The notes beneath the pieces were generated by a model. That model was not told the origin of the DNA. It did no database searches and saw only the letters and a program-made list of their open reading frames with translations. Of a stretch of DNA of 64,000 nt, positions 7,415 through 17,126 are shown in pieces; position 1 is the first letter of the stretch, and each line of letters starts with the position of its first letter. This stretch comes from Paraburkholderia susongensis (GTDB lineage: Bacteria; Pseudomonadota; Gammaproteobacteria; Burkholderiales; Burkholderiaceae), in contig NZ_FXAT01000006.1 of NCBI RefSeq assembly GCF_900177725.1, forward strand, positions 124,001-188,000. Direction: 5' to 3'. A program made the position numbers and the translations under genes.

Positions 7415-9520
7415 TCACTCTCCTATACGCAGGCGCCCATCCACAGCGCAGCAGCGGTCGCCCGCGACCATCAGCGGATTGATATCGAGTTCGAAATCGC
7501 GATCGGCGAGATCCGCGGCAAGCCAGCTTACGCGCACGATCGCATCGACCACACCTGAAAGATCAAGACGTTCGCCGCGAAAACCCTCGAACAGCGGCCA
7601 CAACGGCAAGCGGCGCAATAGTTCGACGACGCGGTCCGGCTCGACGGGGGCACGCGCGATCGCGCGTACGGGCAACAAATCGACCATCACGCCGCCCGCG
7701 CCGAATACGACGATCGGTCCGAAAGCCGCATCGCGCCGCGCGCCGACGATCATCTCAAGGCGCCCCTTGAATTGCGTCTGCACGGAGAGTCCTTCGATGC
7801 GCGCATCCGGCGCGCGCTTCGCCACGTCTGCACGAATCTGGCGGCAGGCAAGGCGCACCATCGCTTCGCTGTAGAGATCGATGCGTACGCCGCCGACGTC
7901 CGACTTGTGCACGATCTGCGGCGACACGACCTTCAGCACGACCGGGTAGCCGAACGCTTCCGCGAGCGCGACGACTTCGTTTTCATCGCGAGCAAGCTGC
8001 TCGCGGTTGACGGGCACGCCGTAGCGTTCGAACAGGCGTCGCGCGCCTTGCTCGCCATATACGCCCGCCGCCGGTGGCTCATGCGGTTCACGCGGGCAAT
8101 GCTCGAGCCGCTCCGCGCGTCGCGACGACGTATACGTGGAGCGCGCACGCCACGCAGCGAGCACTTCCACTGCCTCGCGCAGATTGTTGCTGAACCATCT
8201 GCCGCGTTCGCGCAGCGTGCTACGCGCCGTGTCCGCAAGGCGTCCCGTCTCGAACACGTAGAGAGCGGGTTTTTTGGGCACACGGGAGGCGTCGGCCGAA
8301 AGCGCGTCGGCGACATCGGCAGCGAGTCTGTCGAGTGTCGGCGATGTGGTGATCGCGAAGAGCAGCGCATCGACGTCGGGGTCATCCGCGACCACCGACG
8401 CCGCGGTCCCCACCACGTCAGGCCCGTCACCGACGGTGCGTCCGCCGGTATCCACCGGATTACAGGACTGCGACGGCGCAAACCACGTGCTCAATTGCTC
8501 GCGTGTCGAATCCGATAGTGTGGCCATGCGCAGGCCGGCCGCCTCGATCTCATCCGCGGCGAGCGCGGCTTCGCCGCCCGACGGCGAGAACACCGCAATG
8601 CGTTCGATTTGCGCCTTTGGGTGCTCCGCGAGACTCGTTGCCAGAGCCATCATCGTGAGCGGGCTTTCCAGCAGCGTGACGTGCTCCTCGCGGCAGACCG
8701 CTTCGAACACGGCACGATCTCCCGCGATGCTCGCGGTGTGCGAGAACGCGGCCTTCGCCCCGGCTCGCGTGCGCCCGGCGCTGACCGCGAGCCATGGCTT
8801 GCCCGCCTGCCTCGCGCGCGCCGCGACTTGCGCAAAACGCCGCGGATCCTTTAGACCTTCGATATACGTGCAAATCACATCGGTGGCCGGATCGTCGATC
8901 ATGAATTCGACGAAATCGCTCAACTCGAGATCCGCCTGATTGCCTACCGAAATCACATGGGAGAACGCGATGCCCAGTTCCTTGGCTTTGTCGAAGATGG
9001 TTCCCATCAGCGCGCCGCTCTGACTGACGAAGCCCACGCGCCCCAACGGTAGTCCAGCGGCCGCGAGCGCGGTCGATGAGCACAGCACCACGCGATTCGC
9101 CGGGCTGATGATGCCAAGGCAATTCGGTCCGACGAGCCGCATGCCGCTTTCGCGCGCAATGGCCACGATTTCGCGCTCCAGCGCGGCGCCTTCGGGACCG
9201 GCGTCGGAGAAGCGCGAGGTAATGATGATCGCCGCCTTCACGCCGCGCGCCGCGCACGCTTCGATCGTTTCGCGCACTTGCGGCTGCGGGATCGCCATGA
9301 TCGCCACATCAGGCGCCTCGGGCGTCGCGGCGATTTGCGCGAACGTCTTCGTGCCTAGAAGTGTTTCTCGCGCGGGATTGATCGGCATGATGCGGCCACG
9401 ATAGCCGTGCGACAGCAGCATTCTGAAGAGCCGGCCGCCGTACTTGTTTTGATCCTCGGAAGCGCCGATCACCGCGACCGAAGCCGGATTCATCAATATG
9501 CCGACCGCGCAGTTTCCCAT
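7415..9520 (-). CDS. acetate--CoA ligase (ADP-forming) family protein (second copy)
   Basis: An acyl-CoA synthetase of 701 residues with the same domain order as the protein at 3401-5488: CoA-binding domain (VIGASEDQNKYGG), middle domains with the FSHTASIAG histidine segment, and a C-terminal ATP-grasp domain ending in ADLADRDFELDINPLMV. The ATG at 9520 is chosen because AAGGG lies seven bases upstream and it begins ten bases after the stop of the preceding lyase gene. The two ligases share long identical stretches and are tandem paralogues separated by one hydratase and an inverted Bug gene. Acid activation to CoA thioester is the likely role; the acid is unknown. Confidence 0.87.
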   Translation of the reverse strand: MGNCAVGILMNPASVAVIGASEDQNKYGGRLFRMLLSHGYRGRIMPINPARETLLGTKTFAQIAATPEAPDVAIMAIPQPQVRETIEACAARGVKAAIIITSRFSDAGPEGAALEREIVAIARESGMRLVGPNCLGIISPANRVVLCSSTALAAAGLPLGRVGFVSQSGALMGTIFDKAKELGIAFSHVISVGNQADLELSDFVEFMIDDPATDVICTYIEGLKDPRRFAQVAARARQAGKPWLAVSAGRTRAGAKAAFSHTASIAGDRAVFEAVCREEHVTLLESPLTMMALATSLAEHPKAQIERIAVFSPSGGEAALAADEIEAAGLRMATLSDSTREQLSTWFAPSQSCNPVDTGGRTVGDGPDVVGTAASVVADDPDVDALLFAITTSPTLDRLAADVADALSADASRVPKKPALYVFETGRLADTARSTLRERGRWFSNNLREAVEVLAAWRARSTYTSSRRAERLEHCPREPHEPPAAGVYGEQGARRLFERYGVPVNREQLARDENEVVALAEAFGYPVVLKVVSPQIVHKSDVGGVRIDLYSEAMVRLACRQIRADVAKRAPDARIEGLSVQTQFKGRLEMIVGARRDAAFGPIVVFGAGGVMVDLLPVRAIARAPVEPDRVVELLRRLPLWPLFEGFRGERLDLSGVVDAIVRVSWLAADLADRDFELDINPLMVAGDRCCAVDGRLRIGE

Positions 9521-9530
9521 GACGATGCCC

Positions 9531-10868
9531 TTAGTCCGCGTGCGCCGCGAGTACGTTGTCGACCGCCTGTTCCGCAAGCCCGATGTAGTTGCGCGGATCG
9601 AGCGCGCTGGCCAGTTCGCGCTCGCCGAGATGCTTCATCGTTTCGGGGTCCGCGCGCAATACGTCGCCGAGCGGCCGCCCTTCCCTCAGGGCCGCGCTGC
9701 AAAGACGGGACACCATATGATGCGCGTTCTTGCGCCCGATCTTCGGCGCCAGCGCCATCATCACGCTCTCGGCCATCACCTGACCGTTGGTGAGGTCGAG
9801 ATTCGTGCGCATGCGTCCGGTATGCACCACGAGGCCGGCCAGCACGACGTGCATCTGCGTCACTGCCGCATGCGCGTGCTGAAAGATCTGCGGGACAGCA
9901 ATCGTTTCGAAGTGCCCTTGCCAGTCGCGCTCGAAGTCCTGCACCATCGATTCCATGACGACTGGCAGTTGCTGCGCGGCCATCTTGCCGTGCACGATGA
10001 CGAGCTCGGGCACGACGGTGTTGTGCTTGTGCGGCATCGCAGAACTCGTGCCACGGCTCTCGCCGCCGCCTTCCGATGCCTCACCCACCTCGTCGCGCGT
10101 CATGATGGTGAGCGTCTTCGCGATGCTCGCCATCGACTGCGCAATCGATGCGATCGTGAACGCCACTTGCGCCACACGATCGCGCGACGCGAACCACGCA
10201 ATCTCCACCGCTTCGAGGCCCAGTTCGGCCATCAAGGCACGCTGCACGTCAATGCCCTTCGGCCCTACCGCGGCGAACGTGCCGATCGCACCACCGAATT
10301 GCCCCGCGAGCGTTTGCGCCCGCAGCACGGCGAGGCGGCTACATTGCCGCTCGACTTCGCTATACCAGACCGCGCAACGAAAGCCGAACGTCGATGGCAA
10401 CGCATGCTTGCCGTGCGTGCGCGCGATCATCAGCGTCGAGCGATGCCGCGCTGTCATCTCGCGCAGCTTGCGGCGCACCTTGTGCAGGTCGGTTTCGAGC
10501 GTGGCGAGCGCGTCGCGTACTTGCAAGACGAAGGACGTATCGGTGATGTCGCGCGTGGTCGATCCCCAGTGCAGGTATTCGCCCGCCGCGCCACAGTGCT
10601 GCGCAAACTGCTCGACGAAAGGCATCACGGGATAGCCGACCGCTTCGACATCGTTGCGATAGCGCTCCCAGTCGATTTCGAACGACGGTGCCTTCGCCGC
10701 GATGTCGCGATACGCCGATTCGGGAATCACGCCAAGCGACGCCTCTACCTTCGCGAGCGCAATCTCCACTTTCAGGTAATTGGCAATGCGCGTGTCGTCG
10801 GAAAAGATCGCGCGCATAGCCTCGGTGCCGAAAAGATTGCGCACCACTTTCGATGTGAAAACGGACAT
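9531..10868 (-). CDS. fumarase/aspartase superfamily lyase (adenylosuccinate lyase-like)
   Basis: This 445-residue protein carries the superfamily signature GTSSAMPHKHNT at about residues 273-284, the flexible loop that supplies the catalytic serine. It also has the conserved YLHWGSTTRD (His about 100) and RTHGKHA (His about 152) regions. The superfamily removes fumarate-like groups by beta-elimination or catalyses cycloisomerisation of carboxymuconates. It resembles the adenylosuccinate lyase/carboxymuconate cycloisomerase branch, but its place in a catabolic operon between a Bug receptor and a CoA ligase argues against a purine role. A dicarboxylic or tricarboxylic substrate imported by the neighbouring transporter would fit. 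Confidence 0.85.
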   Translation of the reverse strand: MSVFTSKVVRNLFGTEAMRAIFSDDTRIANYLKVEIALAKVEASLGVIPESAYRDIAAKAPSFEIDWERYRNDVEAVGYPVMPFVEQFAQHCGAAGEYLHWGSTTRDITDTSFVLQVRDALATLETDLHKVRRKLREMTARHRSTLMIARTHGKHALPSTFGFRCAVWYSEVERQCSRLAVLRAQTLAGQFGGAIGTFAAVGPKGIDVQRALMAELGLEAVEIAWFASRDRVAQVAFTIASIAQSMASIAKTLTIMTRDEVGEASEGGGESRGTSSAMPHKHNTVVPELVIVHGKMAAQQLPVVMESMVQDFERDWQGHFETIAVPQIFQHAHAAVTQMHVVLAGLVVHTGRMRTNLDLTNGQVMAESVMMALAPKIGRKNAHHMVSRLCSAALREGRPLGDVLRADPETMKHLGERELASALDPRNYIGLAEQAVDNVLAAHAD

Positions 10869-10892
10869 GAGGTCTCCTGAGGTGCCTGAAAG

Positions 10893-11876
10893 CTATTGCG
10901 GCCGGATGCCGGCCGCCTTGATGGTCTCGGCCCAGCGACGGGTTTCCTCGGCGAGGTATTGCCCGAACCAGGCGGAACTCTCGATCGTTGGGTCCGAGCC
11001 CAGATTGACGAGTTGCGATTTGAGCGGATCGCCGCCCACCGCGTGATTCACCGCGGCATTGAGCTTCGCGACGATCGGCGCGGGCGTACCCGACGGCGCG
11101 AGCAAGCCGTACCAGGCGGCGACGTTCATGTCTTTTACGCCGGCTTGCGTCATGGTCGGCACATCGGGTAAGAGCGGCGAACGCTGCACGCTCGTTACCG
11201 CCAGCGCCTTGAGCTGATGCGTGAGGACCAGGGGCTTCGCGGTCGGGATATTGACGAAGCTGTAGTCCACCTCGCCGCTGATCACGGCCGTGACAGACGG
11301 CGCGCTGCCCTTGTAGGGAATATGCGTGCTTTTTACGCCCGTTCGTATCTTGAATAATTCGCCCGATAGATGCTGCGTGCTGCCATTGCCGGACGAAGAG
11401 AAGTTGCCGCCGTCGGGTTTGTTCTTTTCATAGGCGATGAGTTCGCTCACGGAATTGACCGGCAGTTTCGGATTGACGACCAGTAAATTCGCGCTCTGTG
11501 CAAACATCGCAATGGGCGCGTAGGCCGTGAGCGGATTCTCGCTGACTTTCGGAAAGAGGCTCGGATTCACCGTGAGCGCCGACGACGCCACGAGCAGCGT
11601 ATAGCCATCCGGATCGGCGCGCGCGACATAAGTGTCGGCAATATTCTGTCCCGCGCCCGGACGATTCTCCACGATCACCGACCGTCCGAACGCAAGCGAC
11701 AACTGCTTTTGCAGGAGCCGAGCCATGATGTCCGCGCCGCCGCCTGGCGGGTAACCGACAATCAGGCGAATCGGATGATCGGGATAATGCGCGGCGCCGT
11801 CATCAGCTGCCTGCGCGCCCACGCTGACAAGGCCGGCAAGCGCCGCGATCAGCAACACACGACGATGTGGGTTCAC
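10893..11876 (-). CDS. Bug-family tripartite tricarboxylate transporter substrate-binding protein
   Basis: This is a periplasmic receptor of 327 residues. The GTG start at 11876 is supported by GGAGG eight bases upstream and leads straight into a signal peptide (NPHRRVLLIAALAGLVSVGAQA). The mature protein shows the family signature HYPDHPIRLIVGYPPGGGADI and VENRPGAGQNIA. It starts 25 bp after the end of tctA on the same strand, so it is the cognate receptor of the TctA/TctB permease. Together they form a three-part secondary transporter for a carboxylic acid driven by the membrane potential or ion gradient. The ligand is unknown. Confidence 0.92.
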   Translation of the reverse strand: MNPHRRVLLIAALAGLVSVGAQAADDGAAHYPDHPIRLIVGYPPGGGADIMARLLQKQLSLAFGRSVIVENRPGAGQNIADTYVARADPDGYTLLVASSALTVNPSLFPKVSENPLTAYAPIAMFAQSANLLVVNPKLPVNSVSELIAYEKNKPDGGNFSSSGNGSTQHLSGELFKIRTGVKSTHIPYKGSAPSVTAVISGEVDYSFVNIPTAKPLVLTHQLKALAVTSVQRSPLLPDVPTMTQAGVKDMNVAAWYGLLAPSGTPAPIVAKLNAAVNHAVGGDPLKSQLVNLGSDPTIESSAWFGQYLAEETRRWAETIKAAGIRPQ

Positions 11877-11901
11877 ACGCGATTCCTCCACCAAAGCAAG
11901 T

Positions 11902-13500
11902 TCAACGATGATCCGCGTGCGCAAGCGGCGGCTCGCGGCCGTTATCGAGTCGCGGATCGTTCACGGTCGGGGTTTGCGCAGGCACGCCCGGCTGCGTGCC
12001 TCTGCGGTTTCGCATCGCCGCGCGCATGGCAAAAAATGCCTGCAACAGAATCAGCAGCGCACACGCGGCCATGAAGCACGCGCTGATCGGCCGTTCGACG
12101 AACACCGCCAGGTTGCCATGCGAAAGCAGAAGCGCACGACGGAAGTTCTCTTCGACCATGGGTCCGAGCACGTAGCCGAGCAGGATCGGCGCGACGGGAA
12201 AATCGAGCGCGACGAACACCGCGCCGATCAGGCCGAACACGAGGACCTCACCCACTTCGAACAGACTGTTGTTCGTGCTATATACGCCCACTGCGATAAA
12301 GAACAACGCCGCCGGAAAGAGAAAGCGATAAGGAACCTGCAACACTTTCACCCATATCTGGATCAGCGGCACGTTCAGCAGTACGAGTAATACATTGCCG
12401 ACCCAGAAGCTGGCAATCAAGCCCCAGAAGATGTCCGCGTGTTCGCTGATGAGTTGCGGCCCCGGCTGGATGCCTTGAATCAGCAGCGCACCGAGGATCA
12501 GCGCCATCACGGGGTCGCCGGGAATGCCGAGGCTCATCGTTGGAATGAAGTCGACCTGCGTCTTCGAATGCGACGAGGCCTCCGGAGCAGCCACACCCTC
12601 CAGCGCACCTTGCCCGAAGCGTTCTGGCTTGCGCGCAATCTTCTTTTCGAGCGCGTAGGCGATGAAGGTCGTGATCGTCGGCCCGGTTCCCGGCATCGCG
12701 CCGAACAGCGTGCCTACCGACGTACCGCGCACAATCGGCCAGAACGCCTGCTTCAGCTCCCTGATGCTTGGGCGCATATCGCGTAGGCTCAGCTTCACGC
12801 CGCTGCCCACGGCATGCATGCGGTTCACGTTGCGCAAAAACTCCGTCACGCCGAAGAGCCCGAGCGCGAGCGCGACGAGCTGGACACCGTCTGCGAGTTC
12901 GACAAAACCGAAGGTGAAGCGCATCACGCCCGTGTTCACGTCAGTGCCGACCACGCCGGCAAGGAGACCGATCACGGTCATGCACACACCTTTGAGCGGC
13001 GAGCCGCTCGACATCGTGCCGCCCGCGATCAGGCCGAGCAGCATAATGGAGAACAGCTCGGCGGGCCCGAACTTGAACGCGATCGAAACCAGCAAGGGCG
13101 ACGCGAAGATCATCACGATAATGCCCACCGACGCTGCGAAGAACGACGCGATCATCGTGATGCCGAGTGCGGTCCCACCCTTGCCCGCGCGTGTCATCGG
13201 ATAGCCGTCCAGACAGGTGACCGCGTGCGGCGGATGGCATGGCAGATTCAGCAGGATCGCGCCAATCGCGCCTCCATATTGCGAGCCGTAGAAAATGCCG
13301 GCGAGCATCAGTATCGCGGCGACCGGGTGCATCGTATAAGTGAGCGGCAAAAGAATGGAGATCGCCGAGAGCGGTCCCATGCCGGGCAACACGCCAATGA
13401 GATTGCCCACCAGCACGCCGAAGAACGACCACATCAGGTTGTGCCATTCGAGCGCGACGCCGAAGCCCTGCCATAAATCAGCCAGAGAATGCCCGATCAT
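11902..13500 (-). CDS. tctA: tripartite tricarboxylate transporter large permease TctA
   Basis: This 532-residue integral membrane protein has many hydrophobic segments and the TctA family motifs: GVLPGMGPLSAISILLPLTY near the N-terminus, FYGSQYGGAIGAILLNLPCHPPHAVTCLDGYPM, and a second PGTGPTITTFIAYALEKK repeat half-way along. The reading frame is open far upstream, but the ATG at 13500 overlaps the stop of tctB in an ATGA arrangement, a clear sign of translational coupling. It forms the transport channel of the three-part system with tctB and the Bug protein downstream. The C-terminal tail after about residue 500 is polar and probably cytoplasmic. Confidence 0.93.
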   Translation of the reverse strand: MIGHSLADLWQGFGVALEWHNLMWSFFGVLVGNLIGVLPGMGPLSAISILLPLTYTMHPVAAILMLAGIFYGSQYGGAIGAILLNLPCHPPHAVTCLDGYPMTRAGKGGTALGITMIASFFAASVGIIVMIFASPLLVSIAFKFGPAELFSIMLLGLIAGGTMSSGSPLKGVCMTVIGLLAGVVGTDVNTGVMRFTFGFVELADGVQLVALALGLFGVTEFLRNVNRMHAVGSGVKLSLRDMRPSIRELKQAFWPIVRGTSVGTLFGAMPGTGPTITTFIAYALEKKIARKPERFGQGALEGVAAPEASSHSKTQVDFIPTMSLGIPGDPVMALILGALLIQGIQPGPQLISEHADIFWGLIASFWVGNVLLVLLNVPLIQIWVKVLQVPYRFLFPAALFFIAVGVYSTNNSLFEVGEVLVFGLIGAVFVALDFPVAPILLGYVLGPMVEENFRRALLLSHGNLAVFVERPISACFMAACALLILLQAFFAMRAAMRNRRGTQPGVPAQTPTVNDPRLDNGREPPLAHADHR

Positions 13501-14015
13501 GAGTTCCCCCATGCGAGAAGCGGAAACTGCAATTGCAGCGCCCACCAGAAGATGACCACGGCTACCAGCGTGATGACCACCGCGAGCGTGAGCGCGCTCT
13601 TCCAGGTGTTGTCGCGGTCGCCGAATGCGGAGATGAACGTGATGGCGAACGACGCCGGTAGCAGCCCACCCCACTTGCCGAGAACCACGAACGCGACGAT
13701 GCTCGCGATGATGCAGAGCCAGCCCCGCCATTCGGGACCGGCGCTCGCGAGCGGCGCGCCTTCGTGCCGGAGCTTGCGTAGCGACGGACGCTTTGCCGTG
13801 CCCGCGATGCTCAGGCCGAGCAGAATCAGGATCGCGCCAAGGCAGGTCGGAAAGAATCCCGGGCCCATATGCGTGAGGCTGCCGAAGTTGTAATGCAGTC
13901 CGCGCACGACGGCGCTTGCGCCAATCAGGCACATCAACGCGCCGCCATAGTAGTCGCGCCGATATCCGCTCAGGAAGCCCCGGCGGCCGGCGTCGGCTAT
14001 TCCTTGTCCGTTCAT
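13497..14015 (-). CDS. tctB: tripartite tricarboxylate transporter small permease TctB
   Basis: A small membrane protein of 172 residues with four predicted hydrophobic segments and the family-typical opening YRRDYYGGALMCLIGASAVV. I start it at the ATG 14015, preceded by GGAG at nine bases; a GTG at 14039 is in frame but has no such site. Its stop overlaps the tctA start by four bases. TctB is the accessory subunit that stabilises TctA. It is the first transporter gene after the MmgE/PrpD gene, with 79 bp between them. Confidence 0.88.
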   Translation of the reverse strand: MNGQGIADAGRRGFLSGYRRDYYGGALMCLIGASAVVRGLHYNFGSLTHMGPGFFPTCLGAILILLGLSIAGTAKRPSLRKLRHEGAPLASAGPEWRGWLCIIASIVAFVVLGKWGGLLPASFAITFISAFGDRDNTWKSALTLAVVITLVAVVIFWWALQLQFPLLAWGNS

Positions 14016-14094
14016 GTCAGTCGTCTCCGTGTTTCTCACCCGATTGGCACGCTGTAGTCTTGCAGGTCTTTTTGCGCGTCGATCCCGATTGCCC

Positions 14095-15447
14095 TCACAG
14101 CAGGTCGGCCACCTCCGCGATATCGTCCGCAGCGTCGAGCGACCAGAGCGGCTGCAACGCCTGCATGTGCCTTTCGTGATGCCGCATCCCCGCGGCGTTC
14201 GCGCAAAACTTGTCGACGAGATCGTCGTCGGTGAGCGGATTGGCCAGATGTCCGCGCGGATGATCGACGCGCACGCTCACGCTTTCGCCATCGCGCAGCC
14301 ACGCCTGCGCCGTGCATTGACCGCGCGAAAGCGTAGGATCGACGACGAATTCAATCGCGCGACGCAACGGCACGAGCCGCGCATCTCCAACGCGTTCGTC
14401 GGCGTATTGCGCGAGGCCGGCCGCATCGTCGGTGAGCGCGACGGCCGCTGAGTGCGTCGCGCTGAACTTGCCTTCAAGGCCGTTGGCGGGCTCGTCGATA
14501 CGGGTTGAGGCATCGAGCGTGCCGGCGGGCATCCCGCATACGATTCGCTCGACGCGCTCCGGCGTGACGCCATGCTTGCGGCGCAGCGCGAACATCGCAT
14601 CGATCGCCGCGTGATGCGGCAGGCAACAGGCATAGGGCTTGTACATGTTGCGCTGGAGCTCGAAGCGCGTGCCCAGCTCATCGAGCGCGGAACTCAGATC
14701 GAACTCGCGCGCATGGAGCTTCGCGAAGCCGAGCGGGCCTTCAATCGCTATCGTCGAGCTCGTCACGCCTTCGCGCGCCGCCAGCGCGGATAGCACGCCG
14801 TTCATCGCAGCCTTGCCAACCTGAAACGGCTTGCCCATCGACCCGTGGTTCTGGCGCGAGCCGCTCGCCTGCGAAGCAGCCATGCCGAGCGCGTGGCACA
14901 TCGCGTCTGCATTGAGGCCGAGCAGCCTGCCCGCCGCGACCGTGGCGGCGAAAGTGCCGCACGTTGGCGTGTTCTGCCAGCCCTCTATGTAGATGGACGG
15001 ATTGAGCGCCCGCGCGATGCGCGCCCCCACGTCCCAGCCCGCGATGAAGGCGAGGATCACGTCGCGGCCATTCCCGTGAAGCATTTGCCCAGTCGCCCAA
15101 ACCGCCGACGCAACGGTAACCGATCCGTGATAGAAGAAGTCCGCATGCGTGTCGTCGAAATCCAGCGCGTGGCCCGCCGCGCAATTGATGAACGCTGCGG
15201 TCATGACATCCGCCTTGTACTCGTCGCCAATCAGGCGCGCTTCCGGTTCGCCGCCACGCTTCGCATAGATGCGCTTGAGCTTTCCGATCAACGGCTCGCG
15301 GCTTCCCGCGAGCGCGACGCCCAGATAATCGATTAACGCGCGCTTTGCTTCGTGGACCACCTCATGCGGCACATCGCGCCAGGCAAGGTCAACCGCAAAC
15401 TCCGCGAACATCCGCGACACTTCGATTCCTGCCCGCGCATCGTCCAT
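14095..15447 (-). CDS. MmgE/PrpD family protein
   Basis: This 450-residue protein belongs to the MmgE/PrpD family, whose best-known members are 2-methylcitrate dehydratase and cis-aconitate decarboxylase. The family-typical central region is visible: CAAGHALDFDDTHADFFYHGS, where the DDT motif is diagnostic, then ALGMAASQASG and the SMGKPFQVGKAAMNGV segment. The ATG is preceded by AAGGAGA. With a tricarboxylate transporter, CoA-transferase and CoA ligases around it, a role in dehydrating or isomerising a citrate-like or itaconate-like acid is reasonable. Most family members have no assigned reaction, so no specific product is named. Confidence 0.88.
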   Translation of the reverse strand: MDDARAGIEVSRMFAEFAVDLAWRDVPHEVVHEAKRALIDYLGVALAGSREPLIGKLKRIYAKRGGEPEARLIGDEYKADVMTAAFINCAAGHALDFDDTHADFFYHGSVTVASAVWATGQMLHGNGRDVILAFIAGWDVGARIARALNPSIYIEGWQNTPTCGTFAATVAAGRLLGLNADAMCHALGMAASQASGSRQNHGSMGKPFQVGKAAMNGVLSALAAREGVTSSTIAIEGPLGFAKLHAREFDLSSALDELGTRFELQRNMYKPYACCLPHHAAIDAMFALRRKHGVTPERVERIVCGMPAGTLDASTRIDEPANGLEGKFSATHSAAVALTDDAAGLAQYADERVGDARLVPLRRAIEFVVDPTLSRGQCTAQAWLRDGESVSVRVDHPRGHLANPLTDDDLVDKFCANAAGMRHHERHMQALQPLWSLDAADDIAEVADLL

Positions 15448-15460
15448 CGTGGTCTCCTTC

Positions 15461-16615
15461 TCATTGCGCCGCGCGAAGGGCAGACGTCACTTCTTCCGTA
15501 TGCTCGCCGAGCGCGGGAGGCGCGAGCCGTATCGGCAGATTGCGGCCGCTCACGCGAATGGGCGAAACGAAGGTCTGCGTTTTCAGGCCATTGGGCAATA
15601 CGAGCGGCTGTACCCAGCCCATGTGCTCTACTTGTGGATCGGCGAGCACCTGCGAATAGGAGTTGATCGGCGCGCACGGCACGCCCGCGCCACGGAATTC
15701 GGCTAACCAGTGCTCCGCATCGTGCGCGGCGAATTCCGCCTCGAGCAGATCGCGCAATTCGATCTGATTGCGCGCGCGGTCGCCCGTATTGAGGAAGCGT
15801 GCGTCGTCGCGCCATTCGGGATGCTTCATCACCTTGCATACGGAAGCCCACAGCGCATTGTTGCCGGCGGCCATGCCAAAAAACGCATCGCGCGCCCTGA
15901 ACGCCTGATACGGGGCGTTGCGCGGATGCGCGGAGCCCAGCCTGGCGGGATCTCGGCCGCTGCCGAAGTATTCGGACGTCTGCAGCGCGGCAATGCCGAG
16001 CGTCGAACCGAGCATCGACACGTCGATATGTGCGCCTTTTCCGCTCGCCCGCACGCGCAGGAGTTCCGAGACGATCGCGAACGCACCGTACAGACCCGAC
16101 GAAAAATCGGCGAGCGGCACGCCGCACTTCACGGGTGCGCCCTCCGCTTCGCCCGTCACGCTCATGATGCCGCTCATGGCCTGCACCGTGAGATCGAAGC
16201 CGCCTTCCTGCGCACGCGGGCCGGTCTGTCCGTAAGCGGAAATCGAGCAGTAAAGCAGGCGCGGATTGGCTTCCTTCAAATCCGCATAGCCGAGACCGAG
16301 CCGATCCATCACGCCGGGCCGGTTGTTCTCGACGACGACATCGGCTTCGCTCATCAACGCCTTCGCGACGGCGAGGTCAGCGGGCGATTTCAGGTTGAGG
16401 GCAACCGAACGCTTGTTGCGGTTGAGCGAAGCGAAGTTCTCGCTATAACCGTCCGATAACGGCGGCCACGCGCGCAACGTGTCGCCGCCTTCCGGGTGTT
16501 CGAGCTTCACCACATCCGCGCCCATGTCGGCGAGCAGCATCGCACAGAACGGTCCGGCGGCGACGTTGCACACCTCGATGACCCGCACCCCCGCTAGCGC
16601 CAGTTCTTCTTTCAT
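15461..16615 (-). CDS. CaiB/BaiF family III CoA-transferase (first copy)
   Basis: A family III CoA-transferase of 384 residues, which moves CoA from an acyl-CoA donor to a carboxylic acid. The catalytic aspartate is expected at about D141 (FDLTVQAMSG), and the N-terminal GPFCAMLLADMGADVVKLEHPEGGD is classic for the family. The ATG at 16615 is chosen because GGGAG lies seven bases upstream; the open frame extends further without a better start. It ends 13 bp before the MmgE/PrpD gene. A very similar paralogue (roughly 70% identical by eye) is at 22380-23528, so the two gene clusters probably use related substrates. Confidence 0.92.
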   Translation of the reverse strand: MKEELALAGVRVIEVCNVAAGPFCAMLLADMGADVVKLEHPEGGDTLRAWPPLSDGYSENFASLNRNKRSVALNLKSPADLAVAKALMSEADVVVENNRPGVMDRLGLGYADLKEANPRLLYCSISAYGQTGPRAQEGGFDLTVQAMSGIMSVTGEAEGAPVKCGVPLADFSSGLYGAFAIVSELLRVRASGKGAHIDVSMLGSTLGIAALQTSEYFGSGRDPARLGSAHPRNAPYQAFRARDAFFGMAAGNNALWASVCKVMKHPEWRDDARFLNTGDRARNQIELRDLLEAEFAAHDAEHWLAEFRGAGVPCAPINSYSQVLADPQVEHMGWVQPLVLPNGLKTQTFVSPIRVSGRNLPIRLAPPALGEHTEEVTSALRAAQ

Positions 16616-16643
16616 GCTGCGGCTCCCGATGTGAGTACGCCTT

Positions 16644-16982
16644 TTACTTGAGACCCTGCATCGCTTCCATCGCGTGCAGCGAATAGACGTACGCCGCACC
16701 AGCGTTCAATGCGATGGCCGTGCCGCACGCATCCGAGATTTCGGCCTCGGTCGCACCCGCCTGGATGGCCGCGGACACATGCGAGCTGATGCAGCCGTCG
16801 CACCGCGTCGTGACCGCCACGGCGATCGCGATCAACTCGCGTGTTTTCGCATCGAGCGCGCCATTCGAGCCCTGCGCAGCCGCGAGACCGCGATACGCTT
16901 CGAGCATCCCCGGATTGCTCTTGCCGATGAGATTCGAAGAACGCTTCAAGGTGCCGAGCAACTCACTCCAGTTGAGGAACAT
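16644..16982 (-). CDS. carboxymuconolactone decarboxylase / AhpD-like protein
   Basis: A 112-residue protein of the CMD/AhpD fold. A redox-type CxxC with a following histidine, CDGCISSH at about residues 61-68, matches the AhpD-like alkylhydroperoxidase branch rather than true carboxymuconolactone decarboxylases. The start at 16982 is supported by GGAG seven bases upstream; a longer open frame upstream has no ribosome binding site. It is the first gene of the minus-strand catabolic series after the IclR gene. Its role could be peroxide or radical protection, or a decarboxylation; the sequence does not decide. Confidence 0.85.
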   Translation of the reverse strand: MFLNWSELLGTLKRSSNLIGKSNPGMLEAYRGLAAAQGSNGALDAKTRELIAIAVAVTTRCDGCISSHVSAAIQAGATEAEISDACGTAIALNAGAAYVYSLHAMEAMQGLK

Positions 16983-17126
16983 GTGTCTTCTCCGTTTGAC
17001 AGTTAGCAAGACCTCGCGGCAAGAGCCGTTGTGAAAACCGTGCAGCTGGAGACGATGGTAGAGGCGCGACGTCGGGAAACGCGAGCGTTCCATTTGGTTG
17101 AACCGCTGCGCTTTCTGGCGGGTGGT